Shown here: positions 8,524 through 18,231 of the stretch, in pieces
Layout: every line of letters starts with the position of its first letter
How positions within the stretch are numbered: position 1 is the first letter of the stretch
Assembly (NCBI GenBank): GCA_029541985.1
Contig: CP095414.1
Location: 2,281,001-2,345,000, forward strand
Length of the DNA: 64,000 bases
Reading direction: 5' to 3'
DNA from: Bacteroidales bacterium F22
Lineage (GTDB): Bacteria > Bacteroidota > Bacteroidia > Bacteroidales > Bacteroidaceae
The notes under the pieces: generated by a model
What the model saw: only the letters and a program-made list of their open reading frames with translations
What the model was told of the DNA's origin: nothing
Database searches by the model: none
Program-made: the position numbers and the translations under genes

Positions 8524-10834
8524 AAGTCGTATACCCATAGCATTTGTCTTGATTTTCATGGTGGTTATCTCCATGAGTCTTACCAGTTGCCGTACCACCA
8601 AGGTAGCATCTGGACAGCGTTTTTATTTAGGACAAAAATCCAGTCAGATAACCTATTCTTCAGTCAAAGAGAATAGGAGAGGGAACAAAGCTACAAGTAT
8701 AGCTCTAGATGAAGTGGAATCTGCTCTTAAGAAGGTGCCTAATGGGAGTCTGTTTGGTAGTGCTGAGTATCGATGGCCTTGGTCCATTCGTCTAGGCATT
8801 TACAATACCTTTAAAGAATCAAAAAAGGGATTGGGACGTTGGCTATATGCTCATTTTTCTACTCCACCCGTCACCTTGATGGACGTTCAGCCTTCAGTTA
8901 GACAGAAGATTGCTACAAACCTATTGCGTGACTATGGCTTTTTTCGAGGTCAAGTAGACTATAAGATTCTACCCAGGAAAAAAGATTCTACACGTGTTCG
9001 AGTTCAGTATCTTATTGATACAGGTATCCTTTTTAAAGTTGATACACTCGTTTATTACCGTTTTCCACAATCTATTGATAGCTTATTGGTCGCACATAAG
9101 CGTGAGACTTTGTTGGTTCCCAATACTCCTTTTAGTGTGGATGCTCTAGGTAAAGAAAAATTGCGTATCAGTAATTTATTACGGGAGAGTGGGTATTTCT
9201 ATTTTCGTTCAGATTATTTGACTTTTCAAGCCGATACCTTTCAAGTAGCCAATAGAGTCAAACTGAGACTGTCTCCCAAAGAGAACCTGTCATCTGCTGC
9301 ATATAAACGATATAAAATAGGAAATATCTCTGTTAATCTGGCAAATTTATATAATGAGTTGCTTCCCGATAGTTCTGTCCGTGAAGATGTGACTGTACAT
9401 TTTAATGGGAAACGAAAAGTTAGAATGGGAGTACTTTCAAGTGTGATTACCCTGCAGCGAGATAGCTTATATAAAGTCTCTCAAGCAAAAAACAGTCTCA
9501 AGATGTTACTCAAACTCGGAGCTTTTAGATATGTTGATGACCATTACACACTGAGAGATTCTCTCGCAGCCATACCTACTCTGGATATCGATTATACTAC
9601 GGTGTTTGATAAACCTTATGACTTAGAGACAGAACTGAACGTAGCGACTAAGAGTACTGGTGAATTGGGACCTGGTACATCAGTCAGTATCTCCAAAAAT
9701 AATCTGTTCGGAGGTGGAGAGCGCCTGACTACGACCTTAGGGGGAAGCTACGAGTGGCAAACTTCTCAAGTAGATGGCAACAGTAACATCCTGAACAGTT
9801 ACGAACTGATGTTGAAATTAGCCCTCAATATACCGGACTATTCGAATGACCGCTCTAGTTCCACTTCTTCGATTTATCTTAATCGCTCAGCTAGGTCGGG
9901 TTATTATAGAATGATGGGTATTGGATTGAGCTATACTCGTAATTATCAGATACACAAACGGCTTAGACAAGAATTTACACCTTTACGCATCAGTTATAGT
10001 CATGTGAGTTCTGGTACGACACTTTTTAAAGAAATCCTTGATTCCAATCCTTCTTTGGCTTTAAGTATGCAAGATCAATATATTCCTGCTATAGATTATC
10101 GTTTGACTTTTGACGATTCTGCTTTTCACCCTTATGGAAATCAGTGGTGGTGGCAGTTGTCTCTTACTAGTTCAGGCAATATTGTCAATGGGCTATACTC
10201 TTTGTTCGGTAAAGATTGGAGTAGTAAAGAGAAGGAATTGATGGGGACTCCTTTTGCTCAATTTGTTAAAGGAACTGCTGAGGTTCGTCGCAATTGGGCT
10301 CTCGATTCCAGAGCTAGGTACCGATTAGCATCAAGAATAGGCATAGGTGTGGCAAAGGCACTTGGAAATAGTACTATAGTTCCTTACAGCGAAGAGTTCT
10401 ATTCTGGAGGAGCCAATAGTGTACGTGCTTTTACAGTACGAAGTATTGGTCCTGGAAGTTATATACCAAATGCAGAAGATGATTATAGTTATCTACAACA
10501 GGTAGGAGATTTAAAGTTTGATGCTAACTTAGAACTCCGATTCCCTGTCTGGGGACATCTCAAGGGAGCGGCCTTTTTGGATGCTGGAAATGTGTGGCTA
10601 CTTAAAAAAGATGAACGTTTGGAAGGTGGACAATTCAAGTTTTCGGACCTCCCAAAAGCAATAGCAGTAGGTACCGGTATCGGATTGAGGTATGATTTAG
10701 ATTTCTTTGTCTTGCGTTTTGATTGGGGAATAGGATTGCATGCGCCGTATGACACAGGAAAATCAGGATTCTACAATATTAATTCCTTTGGGGATGCATT
10801 AGGTTATCATTTCGCTATTGGTTATCCTTTCTGA
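8516..10834 (+). CDS. tamA: Omp85-family outer membrane protein (TamA/BamA-like) with lipoprotein signal
   Basis: A 772-residue protein. The N-terminus ends in a lipobox-like LTSC at about residues 22-25, followed by POTRA-like modules (about residues 100-380) and a C-terminal 16-strand barrel of the bacterial surface antigen type. The barrel contains the conserved run SEEFYSGGANSVRAFTVRSI, which carries the R-x-F type motif of Omp85 proteins. It should partner the preceding TamB-like protein at the outer membrane. A lipid-anchored Omp85 protein is unlike the proteobacterial TamA but occurs in Bacteroidota. The start overlaps the tamB stop by 8 bp, so expression is coupled. Confidence 0.88.
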   Translation: MNRSRIPIAFVLIFMVVISMSLTSCRTTKVASGQRFYLGQKSSQITYSSVKENRRGNKATSIALDEVESALKKVPNGSLFGSAEYRWPWSIRLGIYNTFKESKKGLGRWLYAHFSTPPVTLMDVQPSVRQKIATNLLRDYGFFRGQVDYKILPRKKDSTRVRVQYLIDTGILFKVDTLVYYRFPQSIDSLLVAHKRETLLVPNTPFSVDALGKEKLRISNLLRESGYFYFRSDYLTFQADTFQVANRVKLRLSPKENLSSAAYKRYKIGNISVNLANLYNELLPDSSVREDVTVHFNGKRKVRMGVLSSVITLQRDSLYKVSQAKNSLKMLLKLGAFRYVDDHYTLRDSLAAIPTLDIDYTTVFDKPYDLETELNVATKSTGELGPGTSVSISKNNLFGGGERLTTTLGGSYEWQTSQVDGNSNILNSYELMLKLALNIPDYSNDRSSSTSSIYLNRSARSGYYRMMGIGLSYTRNYQIHKRLRQEFTPLRISYSHVSSGTTLFKEILDSNPSLALSMQDQYIPAIDYRLTFDDSAFHPYGNQWWWQLSLTSSGNIVNGLYSLFGKDWSSKEKELMGTPFAQFVKGTAEVRRNWALDSRARYRLASRIGIGVAKALGNSTIVPYSEEFYSGGANSVRAFTVRSIGPGSYIPNAEDDYSYLQQVGDLKFDANLELRFPVWGHLKGAAFLDAGNVWLLKKDERLEGGQFKFSDLPKAIAVGTGIGLRYDLDFFVLRFDWGIGLHAPYDTGKSGFYNINSFGDALGYHFAIGYPF

Positions 10835-10867
10835 TAGCCATCTGAAAAAGGATTCGTCTTTATAATG

Positions 10868-10887
10868 GACGCTTAGCGTCTCTTTTT
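10868..10887 (+). terminator. Short hairpin terminator after tamA
   Basis: GACGC-TTA-GCGTC (10868-10880) is followed by TCTTTTT. The stem is only 5 bp plus a possible G-T pair, so it is a weak terminator at best. Confidence 0.5.
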
Positions 10888-10921
10888 GTATGGAAAGATT
10901 TATTGTTCACAAATTTATAGG

Positions 10922-10929
10922 TATATTTG
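10922..10929 (+). promoter_or_regulatory. -7 element of the nucleotidyltransferase gene
   Basis: TATATTTG lies 37 bp before the chosen ATG at 10967 and inside an in-frame upstream extension, arguing against any start before it. No well-spaced TTTG is seen. Confidence 0.55.
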
Positions 10930-10966
10930 CAACTCAATAAAAATAAAAAACTTAAATCACAAAAAA

Positions 10967-11869
10967 ATGAAACCGACTCTTTTTGTACTTGCGGCTGGAA
11001 TGGGAAGCCGATACGGAGGCTTGAAACAACTTGATGGGCTAGGACCTAATGGCGAAACCATAATGGATTATTCAATTTTCGATGCTATTCGTGGTGGATT
11101 TGGTAAACTTGTCTTTGTTATTCGTAAAGATTTTGAAAAAGATTTTCGTGAGAAGATTATTAAGAAATATGAGAACCATATTCCTGTAGAACTTGTATTC
11201 CAAACTAAAGATGCACTGCCTGAAGGATTTACTTGTCCTGAAACTCGTGAAAAACCTTGGGGTACTAATCATGCAGTCATGATGGGTAGTGATGTAATCG
11301 ACGAACCATTTGCTGTAATCAATGCTGATGACTTCTATGGTCGTGATAGTTTCGCTGTATTGGCTAAGCAATTAGTTGCTATGGAAGGTACTCAAGACAA
11401 CTATTGTATGGTTGGCTACCGAGTAGGCAATACCCTTAGTGAAAGTGGAACTGTTGCTCGTGGTATTTGTGGAACTGATGCACAAGGTAATTTGACTACT
11501 GTAGTTGAGCGAACTGAGATTATTCGCATCGATGGCAAGGTCTCTTATAAAGATGAGGCTGATAAATGGGTAGCTATAGATGACAACACACCTGTTAGTA
11601 TGAATATGTGGGGTTTCACTCCTGATTACTTCAAACACAGTGATGAACAATTCATTGGATTCCTCAAAGAACATGGACAGGAGCTCAAGAGTGAATTCTT
11701 TATTCCTCTTGTTGTCAATGATCTAATCAATACGAAAACTTCTACAGTAAAAGTATTGGATACCACTGCTAAATGGTTCGGAGTAACTTATGCAGCAGAT
11801 CGTCAATCAGTTGTTGATAAGATTCAATCACTTGTCGATGCTGGAGAATATCCTGCAAACTTGTTCTAA
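10967..11869 (+). CDS. Sugar-phosphate nucleotidyltransferase family protein
   Basis: A 300-residue protein. It begins with the nucleotide-binding signature LAAGMGSRYGGLKQLDGLGP (residues 6-25) and has a metal-binding acidic stretch VINADDFYGRD near residue 112. This fold transfers a nucleotidyl group from an NTP to a sugar phosphate in the cytoplasm; the particular sugar and nucleotide cannot be told. The start at 10967 places the signature at the very N-terminus, as is usual, and lies downstream of the TATATTTG element. The gene stands alone and ends at a strong hairpin. Confidence 0.8.
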   Translation: MKPTLFVLAAGMGSRYGGLKQLDGLGPNGETIMDYSIFDAIRGGFGKLVFVIRKDFEKDFREKIIKKYENHIPVELVFQTKDALPEGFTCPETREKPWGTNHAVMMGSDVIDEPFAVINADDFYGRDSFAVLAKQLVAMEGTQDNYCMVGYRVGNTLSESGTVARGICGTDAQGNLTTVVERTEIIRIDGKVSYKDEADKWVAIDDNTPVSMNMWGFTPDYFKHSDEQFIGFLKEHGQELKSEFFIPLVVNDLINTKTSTVKVLDTTAKWFGVTYAADRQSVVDKIQSLVDAGEYPANLF

Positions 11870-11884
11870 TCTTTAGAGTAAAAT

Positions 11885-11925
11885 AAAAAGCCTAAGAATG
11901 ATTTCATTCTTAGGCTTTTTTTATT
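11885..11925. terminator. Bidirectional intrinsic terminator
   Basis: A perfect 16-bp stem (11885-11900 with 11905-11920) closes a 4-nt loop, with A- and T-runs at the two ends. It serves the nucleotidyltransferase gene and the convergent pfkA gene. Confidence 0.92.
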
Positions 11926-11989
11926 TCTGATTTTTATTTGCTCATTATGCCGATTCGTTCATCGTTTTTGAGCAAGAATAGATAGTCTT

Positions 11990-12982
11990 TTAAATACTCA
12001 ATTCTTTAAGTACATCGACTAGTTCTGTCTTGATTGGTTTATCTTTCTTTATGGCTTTACTAAATGGGACATTTACAATCTCATCATTTTCGATACCAAT
12101 CATCACATTACGTTGACCATCTTTGATAGCATCAATAGCGGCAGCCCCCAGGCGCGATGCTAAGATACGGTCATGAGCAGTAGGACGACCACCACGTTGT
12201 AAATGTCCTAAGATAGAGACACGAACTTCGTAACCAGGGAACTCATTTTTCACACGTTCAGCGTAATGCATAGCTCCTCCAGTTTTTGGACTTTCAGCAA
12301 CCAACACGATACTTGAATTTTTTGATTTGCGGAAACCATGTTTGATTAACTCTTCGAGTTGATCCACTTCTGTTGCAAATTCAGGAATGATAGCAGCTTC
12401 AGCTCCAGATGCTATTGCACCATTCAATGCTAAGAAACCAGCATCACGTCCCATTACTTCGATGAAGAACAAACGTTCGTGAGAAGTAGCGGTATCACGA
12501 ATCTTATCCACTGCTTCGATAATTGTATTCAATGCAGTATCATATCCGATAGTGGTATCAGTACCTGACAAATCATTATCAATAGTACCAGGCAAACCGA
12601 TACAAGGGACATCAAATTCTTCAGCGAAGATACGAGCACCAGTTAGGGAACCATCACCTCCGATGATTACTAAAGCATCTAAACCTTCTTTCTTGTAATT
12701 TTCAAAAGCGACTTCTCGCCCTTCAGGAGTTAGAAATTCTTCACAACGTGCTGTCTTTAAGATGGTTCCTCCTTGTTGGATTATGTTACTTACATTTTGA
12801 GTACCAAATTCTTTAATCTCGTTAAATACAAGACCTTTATATCCTCTATATATACCTTTAACTTTGAAGCCATTGTATATAGCAGACCGAGTCACAGCTC
12901 TGATGGCAGCATTCATTCCCGGCGCATCACCTCCCGACGTTAAAATCCCGATGCATTTAATTCTTCCCATGTTTTGTTCCAT
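11990..12982 (-). CDS. pfkA: ATP-dependent 6-phosphofructokinase
   Basis: A 330-residue cytoplasmic enzyme of the PfkA family, which phosphorylates fructose 6-phosphate to fructose 1,6-bisphosphate in glycolysis. It has the N-terminal ATP-binding run [19 protein letters not shown], the GGDGSLTGA loop, the catalytic [19 protein letters not shown] segment, and the substrate-binding region [11 protein letters not shown]. The GGDGS glycine-rich loop is of the ATP-using type rather than the PPi-using type. Two starts are possible (MEQNMGRIK or MGRIK); the first follows an AGGGGA purine tract. A dedicated promoter lies just upstream, so pfkA is probably separate from ispH. Confidence 0.95.
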   Translation of the reverse strand: MEQNMGRIKCIGILTSGGDAPGMNAAIRAVTRSAIYNGFKVKGIYRGYKGLVFNEIKEFGTQNVSNIIQQGGTILKTARCEEFLTPEGREVAFENYKKEGLDALVIIGGDGSLTGARIFAEEFDVPCIGLPGTIDNDLSGTDTTIGYDTALNTIIEAVDKIRDTATSHERLFFIEVMGRDAGFLALNGAIASGAEAAIIPEFATEVDQLEELIKHGFRKSKNSSIVLVAESPKTGGAMHYAERVKNEFPGYEVRVSILGHLQRGGRPTAHDRILASRLGAAAIDAIKDGQRNVMIGIENDEIVNVPFSKAIKKDKPIKTELVDVLKELSI

Positions 12983-13013
12983 ATTATTTCCCCTTCTATT
13001 TTTATTCTTAAAG

Positions 13014-13044
13014 CAAATATAGATAAAAAAGTAATTTGTGTAAA
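13014..13044 (-). promoter_or_regulatory. Promoter of pfkA
   Basis: On the minus strand TTTA (13041-13044) and TATATTTG (13014-13021) are separated by 19 bp, near the Bacteroidota consensus. The -7 element ends 31 bp before the first pfkA ATG. Confidence 0.7.
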
Positions 13045-13055
13045 GCGTTGTTGTG

Positions 13056-13949
13056 TTATTTGTCTATTTCTGTATTACTATTTGGACATTGTTCCTTTAT
13101 GTAATTAGCGATTTCGTGCATCTGCCACGTAGGTGTAGAAGTGGCCCCACAAATACCGATGTTAGAGAACTTTTTTAAGATATTTAGGTCAATGTCCGAA
13201 CAGCTATCAATAAAGTAGGTGTTATTATTGACTTCTTTGCAACCTTTATAAAGCATCCTTCCATTACTGCTTTTCTTTCCGCTAACGAAAAAGATTAAGT
13301 CGTGATTTGCACCAAATACTTTGATGTGTGGCATCCGATTTCGTACTTGAGTACAAATGGTATCATAGTAATCAAACGAAAGTCCTTTTTTTATATTTGC
13401 TTTTATGTAATCGATGATTCGTAAATATTCTTCATGAGATTTAGTCGTTTGGGAGTACAAAATAATTGACCTGGTCAGGTCTATGTTTTTTACGTCTTCT
13501 AACTTCTCAATGACTATCCCCTTACCTTCAGTTTGTCCCATCAAGCCTAGTACTTCCGCATGTCCTTTCTTGCCATATATGACAATCTGTTTATCTTGAG
13601 GATTAGCGCGGCTTTCTAAGAATGATTTTTTTATTCTTTTTTGCAATCGCAATACCACAGGACAAGTAGCATCAATTAGCGTGATATTATTTTCTTTTGC
13701 AATCTCATATATTTCAGGAGGAGCTCCGTGAGCTCTAAGCAATACCGTAGCATCATGAAGAGCCTTATACTGTTCTTCATTGATTGTAATGAGACCTTGC
13801 TCAGAAAGTCGTACTACTTCACGTGTGTTGTGTACTATATCTCCAAGACAATACAAAGAGTTTCCTTTGGCTAATTCTTCCTCTGCTTTTTTGATGGCAT
13901 TAACTACTCCAAAACAAAAACCAGAATGGTCATCTACAGTTATATTCAT
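13056..13949 (-). CDS. ispH: 4-hydroxy-3-methylbut-2-enyl diphosphate reductase
   Basis: A 297-residue IspH/LytB protein, the last step of the non-mevalonate isoprenoid pathway, making IPP and DMAPP with a [4Fe-4S] cluster. The three conserved cluster cysteines are visible in HSGFCFGV (near residue 12), DATCPVV (near residue 95) and [10 protein letters not shown] (near residue 268). The histidine/serine-rich substrate pockets ([17 protein letters not shown]) are also present. It starts 16 bp after the cmk stop on the same strand, so cmk and ispH form an operon. A polyprenyl synthase that would use its products is encoded 1.7 kb away on the other strand. Confidence 0.95.
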   Translation of the reverse strand: MNITVDDHSGFCFGVVNAIKKAEEELAKGNSLYCLGDIVHNTREVVRLSEQGLITINEEQYKALHDATVLLRAHGAPPEIYEIAKENNITLIDATCPVVLRLQKRIKKSFLESRANPQDKQIVIYGKKGHAEVLGLMGQTEGKGIVIEKLEDVKNIDLTRSIILYSQTTKSHEEYLRIIDYIKANIKKGLSFDYYDTICTQVRNRMPHIKVFGANHDLIFFVSGKKSSNGRMLYKGCKEVNNNTYFIDSCSDIDLNILKKFSNIGICGATSTPTWQMHEIANYIKEQCPNSNTEIDK

Positions 13950-13965
13950 GATTTTAATCCTTACT

Positions 13966-14661
13966 TTAAGAAGTTAATTCTACTACTCGATTAAATTGTT
14001 CAAGTAACCAATCGTTTTGTTGCTCGATTGAGAGTTCACTGTTGTCGAGATGTAGTGCATCTTCAGCTTGGCGAAGAGGGCTCACTTCACGGTGCATGTC
14101 GATATAGTCTCGTTCCTGAACATTTTTTAGTATGGCTTCATAGTCAGCATCTTGTCCTTTAGATGTCAACTCACTATATCTACGTTGAGCTCTTATCTCA
14201 GCAGATGCTGTTACATATATTTTGAGTTCTGCATCTGGAAATACGGTTGTACCGATATCACGTCCATCCATGACTATTCCTTTCTTGGTTCCCATAGCTT
14301 GCTGTTGTCTGACCAATTCTTCACGAACAAAATCAATAGTTGCTACTGGGCTTACTAAATTAGAGACAGCCATAGAACGAATCTTCTGTTCCACACAAAC
14401 GCCATTCAGATAAGTTTCTACTTGATTATTTTGTGGATTACGTTCGAAAGTAATTTTGATGTCTTTGAGAGATTTTCTCAGTTTTGAACGGTTGATTTCT
14501 CCATTCACGACCAATCCTTGCTCGAGACAAAAGAGAGTGACAGCACGATACATGGCACCACTATCTATATATATGTATCCTAATTCTCTTGCTAAAGACT
14601 TCGCCATAGTACTTTTTCCACAAGATGAAAAGCCATCAATAGTTATAGTAATCATTTTCAT
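13966..14661 (-). CDS. cmk: Cytidylate kinase
   Basis: A 231-residue kinase that phosphorylates CMP and dCMP. The P-loop is [16 protein letters not shown] near the N-terminus, followed by [12 protein letters not shown] (nucleoside-binding) and [20 protein letters not shown] (the Cmk signature). The frame is open for 40 further codons upstream, but those residues are low-complexity and lie across the tonB promoter region, so the start at 14661 (or 14655) is chosen because it puts the beta strand ITITIDG at the N-terminus as in the family. It leads the cmk-ispH operon. Confidence 0.93.
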   Translation of the reverse strand: MKMITITIDGFSSCGKSTMAKSLARELGYIYIDSGAMYRAVTLFCLEQGLVVNGEINRSKLRKSLKDIKITFERNPQNNQVETYLNGVCVEQKIRSMAVSNLVSPVATIDFVREELVRQQQAMGTKKGIVMDGRDIGTTVFPDAELKIYVTASAEIRAQRRYSELTSKGQDADYEAILKNVQERDYIDMHREVSPLRQAEDALHLDNSELSIEQQNDWLLEQFNRVVELTS

Positions 14662-14799
14662 ATCTTTATTTTTTTCAAGTTGCTTTTGGCAATTCACGCC
14701 CAAAGATAATGTATTCACACGATTCAACCTACATATCAGCCCGAAAGATGGAAAAAAGTTGAAAAATGCTTTTAAGACCAATAAAAAAGAACCAATTTG

Positions 14800-14830
14800 T
14801 TGGTCATTTCCTCTTATAAAAGTATATTTG
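14800..14830 (+). promoter_or_regulatory. Promoter of the tonB-like gene
   Basis: TTG at 14800-14802 and TATATTTG at 14823-14830 are spaced 20 bp apart, and the ATG follows 49 bp later at 14880. Confidence 0.7.
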
Positions 14831-14879
14831 TCGTGAAAAGAATAAGTAACTATTTTTTTTTAAACAAATAAACGTTTTT

Positions 14880-15563
14880 ATGGAAATCAAAAAGTCCCCA
14901 AAAGCAGACCTAGAAGGCAAAAAAACAACTCGCCTGCTAATCGGTTTTGTAACGGTACTTGCATTGTTATTTGTCGGCTTTGAGTGGTCAGAGCGAGACA
15001 TTAAAATCGATACAAGTGAAGCTATAGCCGATGTCGTATTCGAGGAGGAAATCATTCCTATCACTCAACCAGAGCAAAAACCACCCCCACCACCTCCAGA
15101 GGCTCCGAAAGCAGCTGAGATCTTGAAGATTGTGGATGACAAGGCAGATGTTGAAGAGACAGATATTGCATCTTCAGAGGAAGTCGGTGAAAAAGTTGAA
15201 GTGAAATTTGTGCCTCCAGTGATTGAAGAAGAGGAACCTCAAGAGGAAGAAATCTTCCAAGTTGTAGAGCACATGCCAGAGTTCCCAGGTGGAATGGCCG
15301 CTTTGATGAAATTCTTAGGAAAGAATATCAAGTATCCAACAATTGCACAAGAAAACGGAACCCAAGGACGAGTAATCGTTCAGTTCGTTGTCAACAAAGA
15401 TGGTTCTATTGTAGATCCAGTAGTTGTACGTTCAGTTGACCCTTACCTCGATAAAGAAGCACTTCGTGTGATTAAATCGATGCCTAAGTGGAAACCAGGA
15501 CAGCAGCTAGGAAAGAAGGTTCGTGTGAAATATACCGTTCCAGTTACATTCCGTCTGCAGTAA
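14880..15563 (+). CDS. Energy transducer TonB
   Basis: A 227-residue TonB-family protein that couples the inner-membrane proton gradient to outer-membrane TonB-dependent receptors such as the three SusC-like/TBDR proteins in this window. It has an N-terminal transmembrane anchor (about residues 20-38), a proline-rich periplasmic stretch (PEQKPPPPPPEAP) followed by an acidic spacer, and a C-terminal TonB domain (about 140-227) with the typical FPGGMAALMKFLGKNIKYP and GRVIVQFVVNKDGSI segments. It has its own promoter and a strong terminator, so it is monocistronic. Bacteroidota carry several TonB paralogues; which receptors this one serves is unknown. Confidence 0.93.
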   Translation: MEIKKSPKADLEGKKTTRLLIGFVTVLALLFVGFEWSERDIKIDTSEAIADVVFEEEIIPITQPEQKPPPPPPEAPKAAEILKIVDDKADVEETDIASSEEVGEKVEVKFVPPVIEEEEPQEEEIFQVVEHMPEFPGGMAALMKFLGKNIKYPTIAQENGTQGRVIVQFVVNKDGSIVDPVVVRSVDPYLDKEALRVIKSMPKWKPGQQLGKKVRVKYTVPVTFRLQ

Positions 15564-15580
15564 TATCACTCAGATATAAG

Positions 15581-15620
15581 AATAGAGACTGCATCATACG
15601 CAGTCTCTATTTCTTTTTTT
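15581..15620 (+). terminator. Terminator after tonB
   Basis: A perfect 12-bp stem (15581-15592 with 15600-15611) with a 7-nt loop is followed by a T-rich tract. Confidence 0.88.
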
Positions 15621-15656
15621 ATACATCTATACTTTTAAGTATTCATCCTTTTCGTC

Positions 15657-16634
15657 ATGAAAATATATGCTATATCAGAGCTCTTAAGTCGTATTGAAGA
15701 AACAATCTGTACTAATGAGATGACAGGTACTGTCCAATCAATGTATGATCCAATCAACTATTCATTGACTTTGCGAAGTAAACGGGTACGTCCTTTACTC
15801 TTGTTGATGAGTTACAACTTGTTCAAAGAGAATATCTCTGCTGTCTATACACAAGCCCAAGCTATTGAGATGTTTCATACATCCACCCTTCTTCATGATG
15901 ACTTGATGGATGAATCTCCTCTTCGAAGAGGGAAGCCGACTGTTTATCTCAAATGGTCAGCTAATCAGGCTATTCTCTCAGGAGATGCTATGGTTATATT
16001 AGCGAATCGCATGATGTCTCAAGCATCCGTAGATAATATAACTACAGTGATGGATGCTTTCACCAAAGCACAGTTGGAGGTATGTGAGGGACAACAGCTA
16101 GACCTTCAGTTCGAATCATTACCTATTGTTTCCACAGAAGACTATCTGAAGATGATCTCTCTCAAGACAGCAGTCCTTTTGGCCTGCAGTCTAGAGATAG
16201 GAGCTCTTTTGGCTGGTGCCAATGCTGCTGAAGTAGCAGACCTTTATCTTTTCGGAATCAATATAGGACTTGCTTTTCAGATTCAAGACGATACCTTAGA
16301 TACTTATGGTGATGTAAACGCATTGGGTAAGCAGATAGGAGATGACATCTATAGTGGTAAGAAAACAATCTTGCTCATCCATGCCTATCAGCAAGCAGAT
16401 GCAGCAGGACGAGTGGAACTGATGGATTTAATCCAAAATACGAAGCTACCTTTGGAAGAGAAAGTACCTAAGGTTATTGCTTTGTATGACCGTTATGGTG
16501 TGCACCAATATGCTCTTGACCTTATTGATAAATATAATCAAAGAGCTTTTGATGCCTTAGATCGTTTGAGTGCTAAATATGATGTATCCATGCTAAAGAA
16601 ATTTGCTTATAGTTTGATGAAAAGAAATAACTAG
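15657..16634 (+). CDS. Polyprenyl diphosphate synthase
   Basis: A 325-residue all-helical trans-prenyltransferase that condenses IPP onto allylic diphosphates in the cytoplasm. Both aspartate-rich motifs are present: LLHDDLMDESPLRRG (first, near residue 78) and FQIQDDTLDTYGD (second, near residue 210). The length fits an octaprenyl-type synthase making a quinone side chain, but product length cannot be read reliably. It is followed on the same strand by a conserved protein of unknown function and a TatD nuclease with short gaps, suggesting an operon. Confidence 0.92.
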   Translation: MKIYAISELLSRIEETICTNEMTGTVQSMYDPINYSLTLRSKRVRPLLLLMSYNLFKENISAVYTQAQAIEMFHTSTLLHDDLMDESPLRRGKPTVYLKWSANQAILSGDAMVILANRMMSQASVDNITTVMDAFTKAQLEVCEGQQLDLQFESLPIVSTEDYLKMISLKTAVLLACSLEIGALLAGANAAEVADLYLFGINIGLAFQIQDDTLDTYGDVNALGKQIGDDIYSGKKTILLIHAYQQADAAGRVELMDLIQNTKLPLEEKVPKVIALYDRYGVHQYALDLIDKYNQRAFDALDRLSAKYDVSMLKKFAYSLMKRNN

Positions 16635-16652
16635 AAACCCAAAAGAAATCTT

Positions 16653-17381
16653 ATGCCCTATAGAAGATTACCAAATACAGACCAAGCTCGAGTACGTGCA
16701 TTACAGACGATAGTAGAGATGGGGGAGTCAGCCTCCGATATATTGGCGTTGCCTTATACACTTCACATGCTAACTAAGGCTGGTAATTTCTTGCGTATAT
16801 TCAAACAGAAACACAATTATTATAAGATATGCTATCAGAAGCAGTCACAAGCAAGCAAGAAATATCAAGTTACCACACGGCAAGCACGATTGTATATCAG
16901 TCATTTCGTACAAGTGCTCAATTTAGCTATTCAGCGTGATGAGATACCTGCAGCAGACAAGTCCTATTATGAATTAGAAGAGGACAGTCTCAATGTACCA
17001 GACATCTCTAGTGATACCTCATTATACTTTTGGGGACAAAAAATAATTGATGGCGAACACAAACGTATTTCTTACGGTGGTGCCCCTATCTATTCTCCCA
17101 CAATAGCGAAAGTGAAAGTGTTTTTTGATCTCTTCAAAGAAGGATATGAGAATCAGAAAAATTTACAACGACTTACTGCTACGAGTCTAGAAGAAGTAGC
17201 AGCCATGCGTGGTCAAGCCGATGAATTGCTCTTGGAAATATGGAATTCGATAGAGAATCATTTCAAAGATATTGAATCAATCGAAGAGCGATGTGACGCA
17301 TGTAGAAAATATGGAGTCGTCTATTACTATAGAACTAGTGAGAAACGAAAGAGAACTCCCTCAGCAACATTAGAATTATAA
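16653..17381 (+). CDS. Conserved protein of unknown function
   Basis: I do not recognise a family. The 242-residue protein is soluble, largely helical and charged. It starts with an arginine-rich segment (MPYRRLPNTDQARVRALQTI) and ends with a CxxC pair (CDACRKYG) and a basic tail (SEKRKRTP). No signal peptide or membrane segment is seen. It lies 18 bp after the polyprenyl synthase gene and 6 bp before the TatD gene, so it is almost certainly translated as part of that operon. Codon use resembles the neighbours, so there is no sign of recent transfer. A metal or nucleic-acid binding role is possible from the CxxC and basic tail but is only a guess. Confidence 0.7.
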   Translation: MPYRRLPNTDQARVRALQTIVEMGESASDILALPYTLHMLTKAGNFLRIFKQKHNYYKICYQKQSQASKKYQVTTRQARLYISHFVQVLNLAIQRDEIPAADKSYYELEEDSLNVPDISSDTSLYFWGQKIIDGEHKRISYGGAPIYSPTIAKVKVFFDLFKEGYENQKNLQRLTATSLEEVAAMRGQADELLLEIWNSIENHFKDIESIEERCDACRKYGVVYYYRTSEKRKRTPSATLEL

Positions 17382-17387
17382 TTATTC

Positions 17388-18188
17388 ATGAGATTTATAG
17401 ATACCCATACCCATTTCTATTCTTCCGAATTTGATGAAGATAGAGATGAAGCCGTGTTGCGTGCCAAAGAATCAGGTGTGCAATATGTCTTATTGCCCAA
17501 TGTAGATGTCCATTCTATCAGCCGAATCAAAAAGATGGTAGAACAGTACCCTGATTTTGCTTTACCTATGATAGGCATTCATCCCACAGAGATGACACCT
17601 GAAGATATCGATGACCAATTAGCTGCTGTCGAAGCTGAATTGGCCAGTGATTATCCTTATATTGCTATAGGCGAGATTGGGCTAGATATGCATTGGGATG
17701 ATAAAGCCTTACCTACACAGATTAAAGCATGCCGCAAGCAATTTGACTTAGCGATAAAATACGATTTACCCGTGTCTATTCATTGCCGAGAAGCTTTCGA
17801 GCCATTCTTTAGCATTATGAAAGACTACAAATCCACTTCACTCCGTGGAGTGATTCATAGTTTTACGGGCACAGAAGAAGAACTAGTACATCTTATCGAT
17901 GACTATCCTCAGTTTATGATAGCACTCAATGGAGTAGTGACGTTTAAAAAAGCTCACCTAGTGAGTCTCCTTCCATTGATTCCATTAGACCGTTTGGTCA
18001 TAGAGACAGATGCACCTTATCTTGCCCCTGTACCCAAACGAGGAAAACGCAATGAAAGTGCTTTCTTATTACACACCTTAGAGTATATAGCAGCCAATAT
18101 GGATATTACACCATCCGAACTTGCACAAAGAACAAATTCCAATGCTCAAGCAATGTTTGATATAGACGATTTTCTGAGTAGAAAATAA
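17388..18188 (+). CDS. TatD family metal-dependent DNase
   Basis: A 266-residue TIM-barrel hydrolase of the TatD family. The metal-binding motifs are FIDTHTHFYSSEFDEDRDE at the N-terminus, IGEIGLDMHWD near residue 92, HCREAF near residue 131, HSFTGT near residue 152 and ETDAPYLAPVPKRGKRNE near residue 205. Family members are Mg2+-dependent 3'-5' exonucleases acting on DNA or RNA in the cytoplasm. It ends the three-gene forward operon and meets the threonine aldolase gene tail to tail across a shared hairpin. Confidence 0.93.
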   Translation: MRFIDTHTHFYSSEFDEDRDEAVLRAKESGVQYVLLPNVDVHSISRIKKMVEQYPDFALPMIGIHPTEMTPEDIDDQLAAVEAELASDYPYIAIGEIGLDMHWDDKALPTQIKACRKQFDLAIKYDLPVSIHCREAFEPFFSIMKDYKSTSLRGVIHSFTGTEEELVHLIDDYPQFMIALNGVVTFKKAHLVSLLPLIPLDRLVIETDAPYLAPVPKRGKRNESAFLLHTLEYIAANMDITPSELAQRTNSNAQAMFDIDDFLSRK

Positions 18189-18198
18189 TAACATAGAT

Positions 18199-18231
18199 AA
18201 AAAAGAATAGCTAAATTAGCTATTCTTTTTT
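18199..18231. terminator. Bidirectional terminator between tatD and threonine aldolase genes
   Basis: A 13-bp stem with flanking A- and T-runs surrounds the loop TAAATTA. The stop codon of the minus-strand gene (18216-18218) lies inside the loop, so the terminator overlaps that coding sequence. Confidence 0.85.
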
